DNA of 64,000 nucleotides from UBA1046 sp012511325 (GTDB lineage: Bacteria > Bacillota > Clostridia > Saccharofermentanales > DTU023), in NCBI GenBank assembly GCA_050951925.1, contig JBMNJZ010000001.1, forward strand, positions 1,612,001-1,676,000, in the 5' to 3' direction. Every line of letters begins with the position of its first letter. The first letter of the stretch is position 1. Position numbers and translations under genes: made by a program. Below, in pieces: positions 34,339 to 43,464 of the stretch. The notes beneath the pieces are model-generated. The model was given only the letters and a program-made list of their open reading frames with translations. It was not told the DNA's origin and did not search any database.

Positions 34339-35010
34339 TTATATCAGTCGTGACAAAACATACTTGCTGTTTGCTCGCGGCAATCTATCTATCTCTTTTG
34401 TCAGATTTTTGATAAAGCACGGCAAAAAATCGTTATATTTCAACTCCAAAACAACTACATCCAACGGAAGCAACGGAAATGTAAAGATTTCCTCTTCAAG
34501 GAAGCTGTCGACCATGGTTGTACCCTTGATCTCCGTATCCAAAGTAACACGGGTATCGCCGACTTCATAAAAATAGGCGTGCCGTCGATACTCTACAATG
34601 CTGCGCGGAAGATAAAAACCTGAGAGCAAGCGGAGGTAAATTTTTCGTGCCAAGTCGGAATCCATTTCTTCTAAAAAACCATAATCCCCACCCATCATTT
34701 TGGCAGCTTGCTCCGCATTCAATTTTATTACTTTTTTAATTCCGTCGGTATCCGATTTGCATTTGTATTCCAACTTAACCTTTTCTATCTCCGCATTATA
34801 TATCCGTAATCTGAGTTTGCGTTTTTCTTCCACTCCGTCCAGGACTTCCTTCAAAGCGGCGTCGTTCAAAGAATCGAAGTAGAGAGATCTGATCTTATAA
34901 CCTTCCGCCCCGTTGTGCGGGTCGGCATCCATAATCTTCTCCAGTTTCTGCTGCAAGGAATATGCTTCGGACAAAGAAATACGATATTTAATTTCCTTTC
35001 TTAAAATCAT
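34339..35010 (-). CDS. VTC-domain polyphosphate polymerase-like protein
   Basis: A 223-residue single-domain VTC/triphosphate-tunnel protein. The tunnel-fold features are present: EIKYRI near the start, YKIRSLYFDS, KRKLRLRIYN, KLEYKCK, SIVEYRRHAYF, TRVTLDTEIKG and VVVLELKYNDFLP, which provide the basic and acidic residues lining the tunnel. Yeast Vtc4 makes polyphosphate from ATP; bacterial stand-alone VTC domains are assumed similar. No membrane span is present; membrane association would come from DUF4956 next door. AAGG lies close to the ATG, with GGAGGAA further up. Confidence 0.85.
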   Translation of the reverse strand: MILRKEIKYRISLSEAYSLQQKLEKIMDADPHNGAEGYKIRSLYFDSLNDAALKEVLDGVEEKRKLRLRIYNAEIEKVKLEYKCKSDTDGIKKVIKLNAEQAAKMMGGDYGFLEEMDSDLARKIYLRLLSGFYLPRSIVEYRRHAYFYEVGDTRVTLDTEIKGTTMVDSFLEEEIFTFPLLPLDVVVLELKYNDFLPCFIKNLTKEIDRLPRANSKYVLSRLI

Positions 35011-35175
35011 TTCTAGCCTTTTATTCCTCCTTCTTTCTTTAAACTACTCCCTTTTCTGTTGTTACAGGGTCGGGATATTACTTTTCTTTTTGTTATCAAT
35101 AGTTGAATTTTTGTTTTTTGGCAATGAAATGATGTAGAGCTAACTGAAACACCATCCCGGAAACAGCATCTTTGT

Positions 35176-36261
35176 TTATTCTCCCACAAAATTCAACAGC
35201 TTGTTGTTCTCCGGCGTATCCCCGAATTTCCTTGCACTTTCTAAGATAATACACTCGGATATATCGTAATCCTGCCAGATTTCTTTGTAGCCCTCAGCTT
35301 CGCCCTGATAGCGAGCGATATTGATTACATAAACATTTTTGTAATAAGGAGTAAGCCAGGTTGCCATAAATTTCGCCGCACTGTCTCCGATTATAAGCAG
35401 GGTTTTCCCCGACGGTTTATCTCCTTCCAAAACAGCGTGCGAGTAATTGCCTCCTATAAAAAGATCAGTGCCTCGCCGTGACAGTGCTATTGTGGGTGTC
35501 TCAAATTTTTCGTAGTAGTTTGAACCTCTGCGCACCGTAACCTCAGCCCAATTTGTCGCCCCCGGCAATAAATAATAAGACACATATTCCGTGTAATCAC
35601 TGGGAATATCGCTCTTCTCCATATAGGTATTTGCGCCAAAAAAGGATTCTAAGTGCCATTCCCAATATTCCGATAGGGGAATCATCTCGATTCCCGCAGC
35701 TTCGCAGTACAATTGAGCCGCATAATAACCTCCCAGAGCTGTCCAGGAATTATCGGTGCGAAAAAACAGATATTCTCCGCGGTGCTCCAAAAGTTTCTTC
35801 AGAACATCGAGTTTTTGAGCTTTCGCCGGCAAGGCTTCATTGATCTCCCGGAAAGTTTTTTCTACATCGTCAGAATAAGCGGCAAGTTCTTTTTCCAAGT
35901 TTATCCTCAGCGGTACAAGCATGGTATACACTGCTACGCCTTCGGGTACGGAGTTAACCGCCGCACTTAGAGCTTGTATCGTTTTTTCCGTCCCCGCGGC
36001 ATCGTACTTGTATCTGTCCAAAATTCGGTCTGCAAAATAAATGTATTCTTCATCCACATATTGCGGGATCGTAGAAAGTTCTACACCCGGCGGCAGCCCT
36101 TCAATCCCGTATCTATCCGAAGGCTCCGACTCTTCTGCCAAGAAATCCTCCGCTTGTAAAATGTGGCGCATAAAGAGAGAAAAAACAATCGAAAGAAGCA
36201 GAACAATTCCGGATAAAACAACTCCCAATAAAAATTTTTGCAGCTTACTCCGTTCCTCCAT
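35176..36261 (-). CDS. DHHW-family exported protein (SGNH/AlgX-like)
   Basis: 361 residues with an N-terminal membrane anchor (about 10-32). The DHHW family region is visible as YLFFRTDNSWTALGGYYAAQLYCEAAGI, with the usual DHHWT changed to DNSWT, and a late SGNH-like block LLIIGDSAAKFMATWLTPYYKNVYVI. DHHW proteins are related to alginate O-acetylation factors, but the altered motif leaves activity open. The start at 36261 is set by AGGAG seven bases upstream. It sits between the LRR and VTC genes; a 165-base AT-rich gap with no terminator separates it from VTC. Confidence 0.75.
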   Translation of the reverse strand: MEERSKLQKFLLGVVLSGIVLLLSIVFSLFMRHILQAEDFLAEESEPSDRYGIEGLPPGVELSTIPQYVDEEYIYFADRILDRYKYDAAGTEKTIQALSAAVNSVPEGVAVYTMLVPLRINLEKELAAYSDDVEKTFREINEALPAKAQKLDVLKKLLEHRGEYLFFRTDNSWTALGGYYAAQLYCEAAGIEMIPLSEYWEWHLESFFGANTYMEKSDIPSDYTEYVSYYLLPGATNWAEVTVRRGSNYYEKFETPTIALSRRGTDLFIGGNYSHAVLEGDKPSGKTLLIIGDSAAKFMATWLTPYYKNVYVINIARYQGEAEGYKEIWQDYDISECIILESARKFGDTPENNKLLNFVGE

Positions 36262-36290
36262 TCGTTTTTCTCCTCTGTTGAAGTATCCGT

Positions 36291-38099
36291 TTATATCTCC
36301 CAAGTCAGTTTTGTGTTTTTCTCCATGCCTTTACTTTGCAAGTCTTCTTCATTCAAAAATGGAGAAAGTATCTTTAACTCCTTAAGATTTGTACAGCCGG
36401 TAAAAGCGAAATTGTCTACCTGCTCCAACTTGGCAGGTAGAGTTAATTCAGATAAGGCTCGGCAGTTGTTGAAAGCGCTGACTCCTATTTTCTTTGCTGC
36501 GGGCGGCAATTTGATTTTCGCCAGATTTTCACAGCGGAGAAAAATATGGCTGGGGATTTCTGCTAATAACTTCGAACCGGAAAAATCCGCTTCGCGCAAA
36601 TCAGTACAACCGGAAAATGCTGCCTCTCCTATTCTCTGGAGAGAAGGGCCGAAAACAACTTTCTCCAAAGCGCTGCAATTTTCAAAAGCCGATTCTCCGA
36701 TTACCCTAAGCCCGGCACATTCTCCAAAATCTATCTCCTTCAGGCTCTTGCAATCGAAAAACGCAAAGTTGCTTATTTCCTCCAGGCTTCCCGGCAGGCC
36801 TATCTTGATTAAATTTGAACAACCGTAAAAAAATGACGGCCTAATCTTCTTGACTCCTTCGGGAATAATAACTTCCTTTAACCGTTTATTTTTGCGAAAA
36901 ATAGAATAGTTTATATTGTCAAATTCTTCTGCTGAAGCAAAATCTATTCTTCTGATTGATGACGGCGGGAAGAATTTGTTGGACTTCCAGAACGGTACAT
37001 CTATATTCGAAAAATTTCCTTCTTCTTCGCGATCATAGACCAACTTTTCGACATCGGGGACACAAAGACCTTGGTCCTCGCTGCTGATATAACCGAATAC
37101 CCGGCAATTCTCGCCGAAGGTTATCTTGCCTCTGGCTATTACCGACTTTATCTCGCCCCACCGGCCTATAAAAACATTGCGCTCCGCTTCAAAACTTTCC
37201 TGGGTAAAAATATTCCCGCAGACTCTACTGCCTTCGCCTAAATATATATCGCCTTCCGCAAAAATGTTACCATACACTATGGCACGATCTTTGAGAACAA
37301 CCGATTTATGGGAGCGGACATGACCTTTTACTACTACGCCTTCCAACAAAATTACAGTGTGTTTGCTGATAATGGTTGCGTTTATTATCCCGTTTTCGTC
37401 TCCATCATTTTTCGAAACATATTTGACATTTCGTAAAATGTCTTCATTTAATTTAACATCTCCGCCTAAAATATCCTCCACATTTGTATCACGGGTTTCC
37501 TGTAACTGATTATCGACAAAGGTACAGCCCAATCTTATCTCCGGAGCATAAAGTCTACGGAAAAAACAATTCTTCCCCAGTAAAATGCCATAAGCGCTGC
37601 TGGCGCTGATACCCAAATTGCAATTATCATTAACACACAACAAGCCTTCTCCGTCGACCCACCTTATAACATTTGTGCCTTCACCGAGAACTATGCTTCT
37701 CTTGCCATAAAGAGCGCGCAGCGTATTACCTTCTATATATGCATCCTGACAACTATAGATTTCTTTTTCGAATATTACATTTTCCGGAGGCCGGAAATCT
37801 TCAGTCTCCGCATAGATAACACTTTGACAATTATCCGGATATGTATTTGTTTTATCGGCCTCCAAAATCTTTTCGATGTGGGAAAGCTTTATTTGGCCAC
37901 TGCCGTCATAATCAAGCCACGCCTTTTCTATCAAAGCTGCAAATGATTCTCCGAAATAACGCGGATTGCGAGTTTTGCTTTGATCTATTTTTAGAGGCTT
38001 CACCCCCTTTTTCCTTAAACTGACTAAGCTCAGGAACAAAGGAAAGAGCAGCATACATATGAATAGAACTATAGCCACTCCGATAACTAAGGAAGTCAT
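36291..38099 (-). CDS. Membrane-anchored bactofilin-like/BspA-type leucine-rich repeat protein
   Basis: 602 residues. One N-terminal membrane span (about 4-28) is followed by RKKGVK, so by the positive-inside rule the bulk should be cytoplasmic. Residues about 130-340 are a beta-helix-like, bactofilin-type stretch (TVILLEGVVVKGHVRSHKSVVLKDRAIVYGNIFAEGDIYLG). Residues about 385-595 are LRR_5/BspA repeats (EGVKKIRPSFFYGCSNL, GESAFENCSALEKVVF, GEAAFSGCTDLREADF). The combination suggests a scaffold for the surface-polymer machinery. Its start overlaps the GT2 stop by one base (TAATG), with GGGGAG upstream. Confidence 0.75.
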   Translation of the reverse strand: MTSLVIGVAIVLFICMLLFPLFLSLVSLRKKGVKPLKIDQSKTRNPRYFGESFAALIEKAWLDYDGSGQIKLSHIEKILEADKTNTYPDNCQSVIYAETEDFRPPENVIFEKEIYSCQDAYIEGNTLRALYGKRSIVLGEGTNVIRWVDGEGLLCVNDNCNLGISASSAYGILLGKNCFFRRLYAPEIRLGCTFVDNQLQETRDTNVEDILGGDVKLNEDILRNVKYVSKNDGDENGIINATIISKHTVILLEGVVVKGHVRSHKSVVLKDRAIVYGNIFAEGDIYLGEGSRVCGNIFTQESFEAERNVFIGRWGEIKSVIARGKITFGENCRVFGYISSEDQGLCVPDVEKLVYDREEEGNFSNIDVPFWKSNKFFPPSSIRRIDFASAEEFDNINYSIFRKNKRLKEVIIPEGVKKIRPSFFYGCSNLIKIGLPGSLEEISNFAFFDCKSLKEIDFGECAGLRVIGESAFENCSALEKVVFGPSLQRIGEAAFSGCTDLREADFSGSKLLAEIPSHIFLRCENLAKIKLPPAAKKIGVSAFNNCRALSELTLPAKLEQVDNFAFTGCTNLKELKILSPFLNEEDLQSKGMEKNTKLTWEI

Positions 38100-39373
38100 T
38101 ATTCTGCAGCTCCCCTATTTTTTTGAGTAAAGCGCTCGGTTTTGTCCCAATGCACCTTGCGCGGGGTTATGATATCCAAGACCGCATCTAAAAAACCTAA
38201 GGTAGTATACCATATATAGAAGTAAAAATTAAAGGTTAACAACGGCAAAAGCATCACATCGCCTTGGATTCCGTCCATCATCAATGCCGTCGCTATTTCG
38301 TAGAATGGGGCAAAGTTGCCATAAGTATTATAGGCAGCGACGAAAATTAATGTCCACCAACCTATAAATATGTTCATCTCCCCGAGAAAAAACAAGGCTA
38401 TCGTATCCCAAAAAGCCAATGCAAAGAGAAATGGAACCATATAAACACACAGGAGCAGCAATCCGTCCAGTTTTTCGCGCAGCGTCATTTTCCTACTGAA
38501 GAGCACCTTGAAAAAATATCTAAACATGACATTATTATGCCCTCGAGACCAGCGGCGAACTTGCCTGCCCCTGACATTCCAAGTCTCCGGAGCCTCTTCA
38601 TAGCTTTCGGCATTGTTCGCATAAACCATTTTCAAGCCATTCGTATAAATTCGATAGGTCAGTTCAGTATCTTCTGCTAAAATTCGTGGATTGAAGCCAC
38701 CCGTTTCCATGAAAAATTCTTTATTAAAACCCCCTACCGTCCCTCCATACTGAGGAATTGTCCTCATATTGTACCTGGCCTGCTGGTCGGCCTGATAGCC
38801 GCCGGACCTTTCAAGGTTTAAGAGTCTGGTCAAAATATTGGTATTGATATTAAGCGGAATTACCCTGCCCATTACCGCCCCTACTTCCGGGTCTTTAAAA
38901 GCCAATGCCAATGAATGCAAAAGTCCTTTTCCCGGCCGATAATCCGCATCAAAAACTATAATGATATCACCGCGTGCCAACTCCATTGCGTCATTCAGAC
39001 TGGCAGGCTTGCCGTTATTTCCTTTCCCGCGGTGCAGCGGCCGAATGAAAGGATATTTGCTATGATATTCATCCAGCATCTTTCCTGTATTGTCGTCGGA
39101 ATTATCATTAATCGGTATTATCTCCAGCAAATCTCTGTCGTAATTACATTCGAGCAAAGAATCCAAAACATAATTAAGGACCTTTTCTTCATTGTGCATT
39201 GGAATCAATACCGAAACAGACGGCATGCTGCTATCATAAATATCGTTGTAATACATCCTTTGCTTGCCGAACATCCTGTTATAGGCAAAAGCAGCATGTC
39301 GGGCAGTATATATTAGAATAATAATTATGACGGCTACGAAATAGCCTTTCATAATGATTAAAGCCATCCCCAT
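38099..39373 (-). CDS. Membrane processive family 2 glycosyltransferase
   Basis: 424 residues: one N-terminal span, a cytoplasmic GT2 domain and a C-terminal membrane bundle. The motifs of cellulose/hyaluronan/PNAG-type synthases are all visible: VLIPMHNEEK, FDADYRPGK (DxD), ILAEDTELTYR (ED) and RQVRRWSRGH (QxxRW). It should polymerise a nucleotide sugar and thread the glycan outward. No PilZ or c-di-GMP domain is attached. Its start overlaps the upstream membrane gene by 16 bases, and its stop overlaps the LRR gene by one, so all are coupled. Confidence 0.9.
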   Translation of the reverse strand: MGMALIIMKGYFVAVIIIILIYTARHAAFAYNRMFGKQRMYYNDIYDSSMPSVSVLIPMHNEEKVLNYVLDSLLECNYDRDLLEIIPINDNSDDNTGKMLDEYHSKYPFIRPLHRGKGNNGKPASLNDAMELARGDIIIVFDADYRPGKGLLHSLALAFKDPEVGAVMGRVIPLNINTNILTRLLNLERSGGYQADQQARYNMRTIPQYGGTVGGFNKEFFMETGGFNPRILAEDTELTYRIYTNGLKMVYANNAESYEEAPETWNVRGRQVRRWSRGHNNVMFRYFFKVLFSRKMTLREKLDGLLLLCVYMVPFLFALAFWDTIALFFLGEMNIFIGWWTLIFVAAYNTYGNFAPFYEIATALMMDGIQGDVMLLPLLTFNFYFYIWYTTLGFLDAVLDIITPRKVHWDKTERFTQKNRGAAE

Positions 39374-40146
39374 GTCAACCGTCCCTTTCTCGAATCAAAT
39401 TTTTTTATGACTCTTCCAACAAAAGCACTGTAGAAACAAACCAGATAAAGAAAATCAAAAAACGGTCCCAATGAGAAAAAGAATGTGGGCATATACAAGG
39501 AAGAGCCTATATGAATTAAGTATAGAAAAACCAAATATCTGATACTGCCGAAAACCGCCGAGTAAATCATGACTCCCGCAAAGGTTACAATTCGTTGCAG
39601 CAACGAAGCGTTATTTAAAAAACCGGTTACAAAGCCCAGCAAAACTAAAAAAGATAGCCACATTCCAATCTGCTGCTTAATGTACAAGTCGGAATAATCG
39701 CTGACAGTATAAGGAAATGATTCCGGAGCCAAGGCAAAATACAGGCAGGAAACAATGTGGATCATAAGGGCAATTGACAAATATATAAAAAGCGGTGCTC
39801 CTTTAAGTTTTTTTACATGTGTGAATAGAATAAAAAGCGCGAGACTAATCAAGAGATTGGCGACGGTAAATTCAAAGCTCGGCAACTTGCCGGGCAAGCT
39901 GACAAAGCTTACTCCGCCAAAGTAAGGTATGTATTCACTGTGTCCAATTGTTATTTCTATGCCCGGCAAGGCCTCTCTTAAGTACCGGGCAGTATATTCG
40001 GAGAGAATAAGCGATATTTTCGAATAAAAAAGCAGAAGCAAAATTAAGCACGGCAAAACAATCAACAAAATATATATCCATTGGCTGAATTTGTTCGGCG
40101 TTAAACGCCGATATGTTCGAGGATAATAAATCTGAGTTTTTTGCAC
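39358..40146 (-). CDS. Multi-membrane protein of unknown function in the polysaccharide block
   Basis: 262 residues with an N-terminal cytoplasmic basic segment and about six to seven hydrophobic spans (near 20-45, 90-110, 120-140, 160-180, 185-205, 210-245). I recognise no family. It overlaps the GT2 start by 16 bases, which suggests that the two proteins are made together and may act together in polymer export. An external loop after the first span (YTARYLREALPGIEITIGHSE, cut short here) is the largest soluble part. Confidence 0.7.
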   Translation of the reverse strand: MQKTQIYYPRTYRRLTPNKFSQWIYILLIVLPCLILLLLFYSKISLILSEYTARYLREALPGIEITIGHSEYIPYFGGVSFVSLPGKLPSFEFTVANLLISLALFILFTHVKKLKGAPLFIYLSIALMIHIVSCLYFALAPESFPYTVSDYSDLYIKQQIGMWLSFLVLLGFVTGFLNNASLLQRIVTFAGVMIYSAVFGSIRYLVFLYLIHIGSSLYMPTFFFSLGPFFDFLYLVCFYSAFVGRVIKKFDSRKGRLTWGWL

Positions 40147-40283
40147 TGGATTACCTGCTTTCTCCTTATCGCTTCAAAAAACACTAATTAGTTGATTGTA
40201 ATCATCCTTTTCCCATATATTAAAGGGCAAAATTCTCACACTTGTGAGCGAAATTGGTTTTTGACAAATTGTACTTTTTGATT

Positions 40284-40934
40284 CTAGGACGTTTCAGCCT
40301 CGCAAGTCCATATCTTTTTTTGTTTTTGGACAGGCTTTTTATTGCTCTTCCGTACGAAGAAAAAGTAAAAAGCTGTCTGGCTCACGGCACCTAAAATCGC
40401 TATAACTATCCAACCTATCTCCGATTGAAAAAACTCAAACTCCAGGCTAGTGAAAATTTGGAAAAATTGCAGGACCGACATAAAACTGCCCCATACGGCG
40501 GTACCGGATATTATTGTTTCTTTCTCGAGCTTAACGCTCAAAACTGCGACCAACAATAAGCATCCGCCAATAATCCAATAATTTGTAATTCGTCCGTCGT
40601 TGAAATTGTATAGAAACAATATAGTCAATAAGAAAACCGCCGCTTTGGAAGAAAAATAAAGCAAAATTGCCGCAAACACTCCCAACAGAACAACTACTGT
40701 CACTAAAGCTCCTTTATCGAGCTTATCCTCCAAGAGAATAGCTAGTCCTATTCCGGTTAGGAAGAAAATACTGATTCCTGCCCAAATTCGATAAATAACT
40801 ATACCTAAAAAACAGCTTAGTATGGATAGTCCCAACAACGATAACCGTATTTGCGGTAAATACTGCTGTATTTTCAGGCTTATTCCCATTTTATCGGCAA
40901 ATAAATCAAAAATGTCGAGAAAAATATTCTGCAT
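40284..40934 (-). CDS. Multi-membrane protein, possibly TMEM198/DUF4203-like
   Basis: 216 residues with about six hydrophobic spans and a Lys-rich cytoplasmic tail (RKSNKKPVQKQKK). The run of Gly-containing spans (LLGLSILSCFLGIVIYRIW, then VVVLLGVFAAILLYF) faintly resembles TMEM198-type (DUF4203) proteins, but I am not certain. It appears to be the first gene of the block that runs to the CotH gene; a 137-base AT-rich gap separates it from the next gene. Confidence 0.6.
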   Translation of the reverse strand: MQNIFLDIFDLFADKMGISLKIQQYLPQIRLSLLGLSILSCFLGIVIYRIWAGISIFFLTGIGLAILLEDKLDKGALVTVVVLLGVFAAILLYFSSKAAVFLLTILFLYNFNDGRITNYWIIGGCLLLVAVLSVKLEKETIISGTAVWGSFMSVLQFFQIFTSLEFEFFQSEIGWIVIAILGAVSQTAFYFFFVRKSNKKPVQKQKKIWTCEAETS

Positions 40935-41114
40935 CTTTATTTCTTCCCTTTCATAACCACATATTAGCAGATATAAAAAAAAAGTATTATTTTTTCTATA
41001 AAAATATAGAATCTCATATGACTAAATGATCCTAAAATAAAAAGCTGTGAAATAGTGGTTAGGAAAGAAATCAAAATACCCTTTGGGATTAGATAGACAT
41101 GCGGATATCAATGT

Positions 41115-41154
41115 AAAAAAGCTCCCCTCTCTCCGCCAGGAGATAGCGAGAGCT
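41115..41154 (-). terminator. Terminator after the lamin-tail gene
   Basis: A GC-rich hairpin at 41120-41154 (outer AGAGCT/AGCTCC arms and inner CTCC/GGAG arms as seen on either strand) is followed on the minus strand by six T. It separates 41206-42630 from the polysaccharide block, so the two are distinct transcripts. Confidence 0.8.
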
Positions 41155-41205
41155 CTCGGTTTATGTATCTATTTGTTTTTTCATCACCGGCACGGTCGGA
41201 TTTTT

Positions 41206-42630
41206 CTATCGGAAGCTATAAGTATTTATATAACCTCTTTTTAATGAATGAGTTGTTACACCGTCCTCAACCCAATATACAGACCTTAGCCCATTCACAT
41301 ATTTATAGACGATGGTAAAACCCTCATTGTTTTTTAGAGGATCTAAGTCCTTAGGAGGATTATAGTGCTTTATATCCGGGGTTTCACTTGCGTTCAACTT
41401 TATTCTGGCAAGTGTATTCATCTTTTCACCGTCTGTTAGAGCCCAAATTTCATCTGTTAATTCATCATAACATAAACCCACAAGCATACCCAATCGTGTA
41501 TCTATTTGTGAAATGAAGGTTATTTTTTCATCTTCACCCAAAGCAAAAATATAAATATAGCCATCATCTTCTACACCTAAAAAAAAGAGCCCGTCGTTCA
41601 TAGAGGAATAATCCGCAGATTTGTAGGGCGCATTTGTATTTGAATCAATTAATTTCCCGTCTAAGACCAAATTGGGAATCCATTCACAAGCTTCAATGCC
41701 CTTATTGGATTCAAGTTGATAATTTTCAACTCCTCTTTCCTGTCGGGCATTATTTATATGCTCCGTAACATTCCACTCCCTTAAGGCTATGAGCTCTTGA
41801 GTTTGTTGATTGGGATCCACTTGTAATATTGTATTTAAGTTGGTTCCTTCAACAGCCAAATAGACCATGCCTTCACAATCCAAACAAATCCCCTCAGCAT
41901 CGGGAACGGAGGCATCCGGATTTCCCGCGTCCTTTTTAAATTTTACTTTTTTACCGTTTTCAAATCCCGGGGCAAAACTTGGAATCCCGTTATCATCTAA
42001 AGGCAACTTCCAAATTGTTCCCGTACCGTTATCTACGAGCCATAAGTCTCCATCATAGTAATCCAAACCGGAGGCATCTTCATTAAACATCTGGACAGTA
42101 TCTACTAATTGAATATTTGATGGTCCCGGCCAGTCAAGAATATCCAGGTTTTTTAACCCCTTTGTTAATGGAACATCTTTGAACGCTCCTTCGCCATTGG
42201 GTATTCTGGATAACCCGAAACAGGCATGTGATGTCCAGGCATATTCATCTATTAAAGTGTCGTTTGCATCATATAATTCTATCTTGTCAGCCTTGCCCAA
42301 ACCAAAATCGAAATGCTTTATATCAGTTTTTGAATCGCCTTCAAAAACAAAATATCCTTTGGCTGGTAAAACGGTTCCCGGGGATAGTTTTACTGAAAAG
42401 TTATCTGCTTTATCATCTTTTATATACCAACCTGAAATATCTATATCGTTTTCAGAATTGTTATAGATTTCAACCCAATCCCTGTCGGAGCCATTGGATT
42501 CAATTTCATTAATTACAACGCTGTCGGAGTCATTGGATTCGGCTTCATTGATAACAACATATGTTTTGTATAAAAATATAAGAACTAAGGCTAGAATTGT
42601 CAGCGCAATTATGAAATAAATTTTCTTCAT
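41206..42630 (-). CDS. Exported lamin-tail-domain protein with beta-propeller-like C-terminal region
   Basis: 474 residues with an N-terminal membrane anchor (about 4-24). Residues about 38-140 form a lamin-tail (LTD) domain: VVINEIESNGSDRDWVEIYN, DISGWYIKDD, LPAKGYFVFEGD, ADKIELYD, ID-E-YAW. The rest looks like a six-bladed propeller of the phytase/SdiA-regulated type (DASGLDYYDGDLWLVDNGTG, DAEGICLDCEGMVYLAVEG, VGLCYDELTDEIWALTDGEK). Before the LTD domain a segment is duplicated in tandem (VVINEAESNDSDS then VVINEIESNGSDR). It is monocistronic with its own terminator and AT-rich. Function unknown, probably surface exposed. Confidence 0.75.
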   Translation of the reverse strand: MKKIYFIIALTILALVLIFLYKTYVVINEAESNDSDSVVINEIESNGSDRDWVEIYNNSENDIDISGWYIKDDKADNFSVKLSPGTVLPAKGYFVFEGDSKTDIKHFDFGLGKADKIELYDANDTLIDEYAWTSHACFGLSRIPNGEGAFKDVPLTKGLKNLDILDWPGPSNIQLVDTVQMFNEDASGLDYYDGDLWLVDNGTGTIWKLPLDDNGIPSFAPGFENGKKVKFKKDAGNPDASVPDAEGICLDCEGMVYLAVEGTNLNTILQVDPNQQTQELIALREWNVTEHINNARQERGVENYQLESNKGIEACEWIPNLVLDGKLIDSNTNAPYKSADYSSMNDGLFFLGVEDDGYIYIFALGEDEKITFISQIDTRLGMLVGLCYDELTDEIWALTDGEKMNTLARIKLNASETPDIKHYNPPKDLDPLKNNEGFTIVYKYVNGLRSVYWVEDGVTTHSLKRGYINTYSFR

Positions 42631-43307
42631 AATCGTAATAACCTCTTAAATCCCGAATTATTCATGTAAATCCAACAAATAGCTTGACCTCAATAATTAT
42701 ATACAATAATACTTTCACTCAATAGGTGCTTGAAAAAACACTTTTTTACATCATATAGAATATACCAGGGTGACTCTTTACAGGTGTAAAACACCGACGC
42801 TGGCATCCTGCATCATCACCGGATTAACGATACGACTCAATTATTCTGTACAACTTTCCGCAAACGTGCTGTCAGAATATTTATGACAGTCACTGTTCAT
42901 GATGTACTTCAGTAAAAGAATGAAACATTAATCATCTTCTCTTTCTCCTTATTCTATAATCCATGTGCATCAAACAGCACGAAAGTACGCCGATGGTTAT
43001 CTAATGCCAATCATCATCCCGATATGGATAATAATGGCTGAGACTCATATGGTTAAAGATTTCTTCTTTGCAGATTAAAAACCATCAATATTATATCGTA
43101 ATCTTATCCTGCGAGATTAGAGCTCACTCACCCCCGATCGATATAACAGATCGAAAAACGATTTGTGAGTGTGAAAAGGACAACACTACACAACTCAACA
43201 ATGAGAACATTGAACTTCAAATACTAGAATTGACAACGCGTTTGTCATTTTATAGAGAAATAGGGGTAGAACTACTCTATTCTTTTTCGATAGGTGTTGA
43301 ATCGCAA
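42631..43307. other. Gene-free AT-rich interval
   Basis: About 680 bases between the lamin-tail gene and the tRNA-Ala terminator. No convincing gene, RNA or repeat was seen. A plus-strand frame (43068-43415) runs through the terminator and the antisense of tRNA-Ala and is rejected. A short stretch near 42780-42880 is less AT-rich than its surroundings and could be a decayed element, but no similarity could be assigned. Confidence 0.6.
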
Positions 43308-43349
43308 GAAAAAGCCGTCGTCGCGAAAATTGCGATGACGGCTTTTTTC
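43308..43349. terminator. Terminator of tRNA-Ala, possibly bidirectional
   Basis: A hairpin at 43313-43343 with a perfect 7-bp stem (AGCCGTC / GACGGCT) and partial inner pairing is flanked by an A-run and a T-run, giving T-tracts on both strands. It begins directly after the CCA end of the minus-strand tRNA. Confidence 0.88.
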
Positions 43350-43350
43350 T

Positions 43351-43426
43351 TGGTGGACGATAAGAGACTCGAACTCTCGACCTCTGCGATGCGAACGCAG
43401 CGCTCTCCCAGCTGAGCTAATCGCCC
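43351..43426 (-). tRNA. tRNA-Ala (anticodon CGC)
   Basis: 76 bases including an encoded CCA. Acceptor stem GGGCGAT / ATCGTCC carries the G3-U70 pair that identifies tRNA-Ala. D arm GCTC-AGCTGGGA-GAGC; anticodon stem CTGCG / CGCAG with loop TTCGCAT (anticodon CGC); T arm GAGAG-TTCGAGT-CTCTT. All four stems pair fully when G-U is allowed. Confidence 0.96.
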
Positions 43427-43464
43427 TCAACATAATCGCTATCCCTTAACAGCTGCGCTTAGCC

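Noticed and set aside
42780..42880. Possible transposase remnant in the gene-free interval
   Set aside because: Translations in all frames carry stops and show no recognisable transposase motif.
43068..43415. 115-codon plus-strand frame
   Set aside because: It runs through a strong terminator and antisense through the whole tRNA-Ala, and its composition is unlike a protein of this genome.
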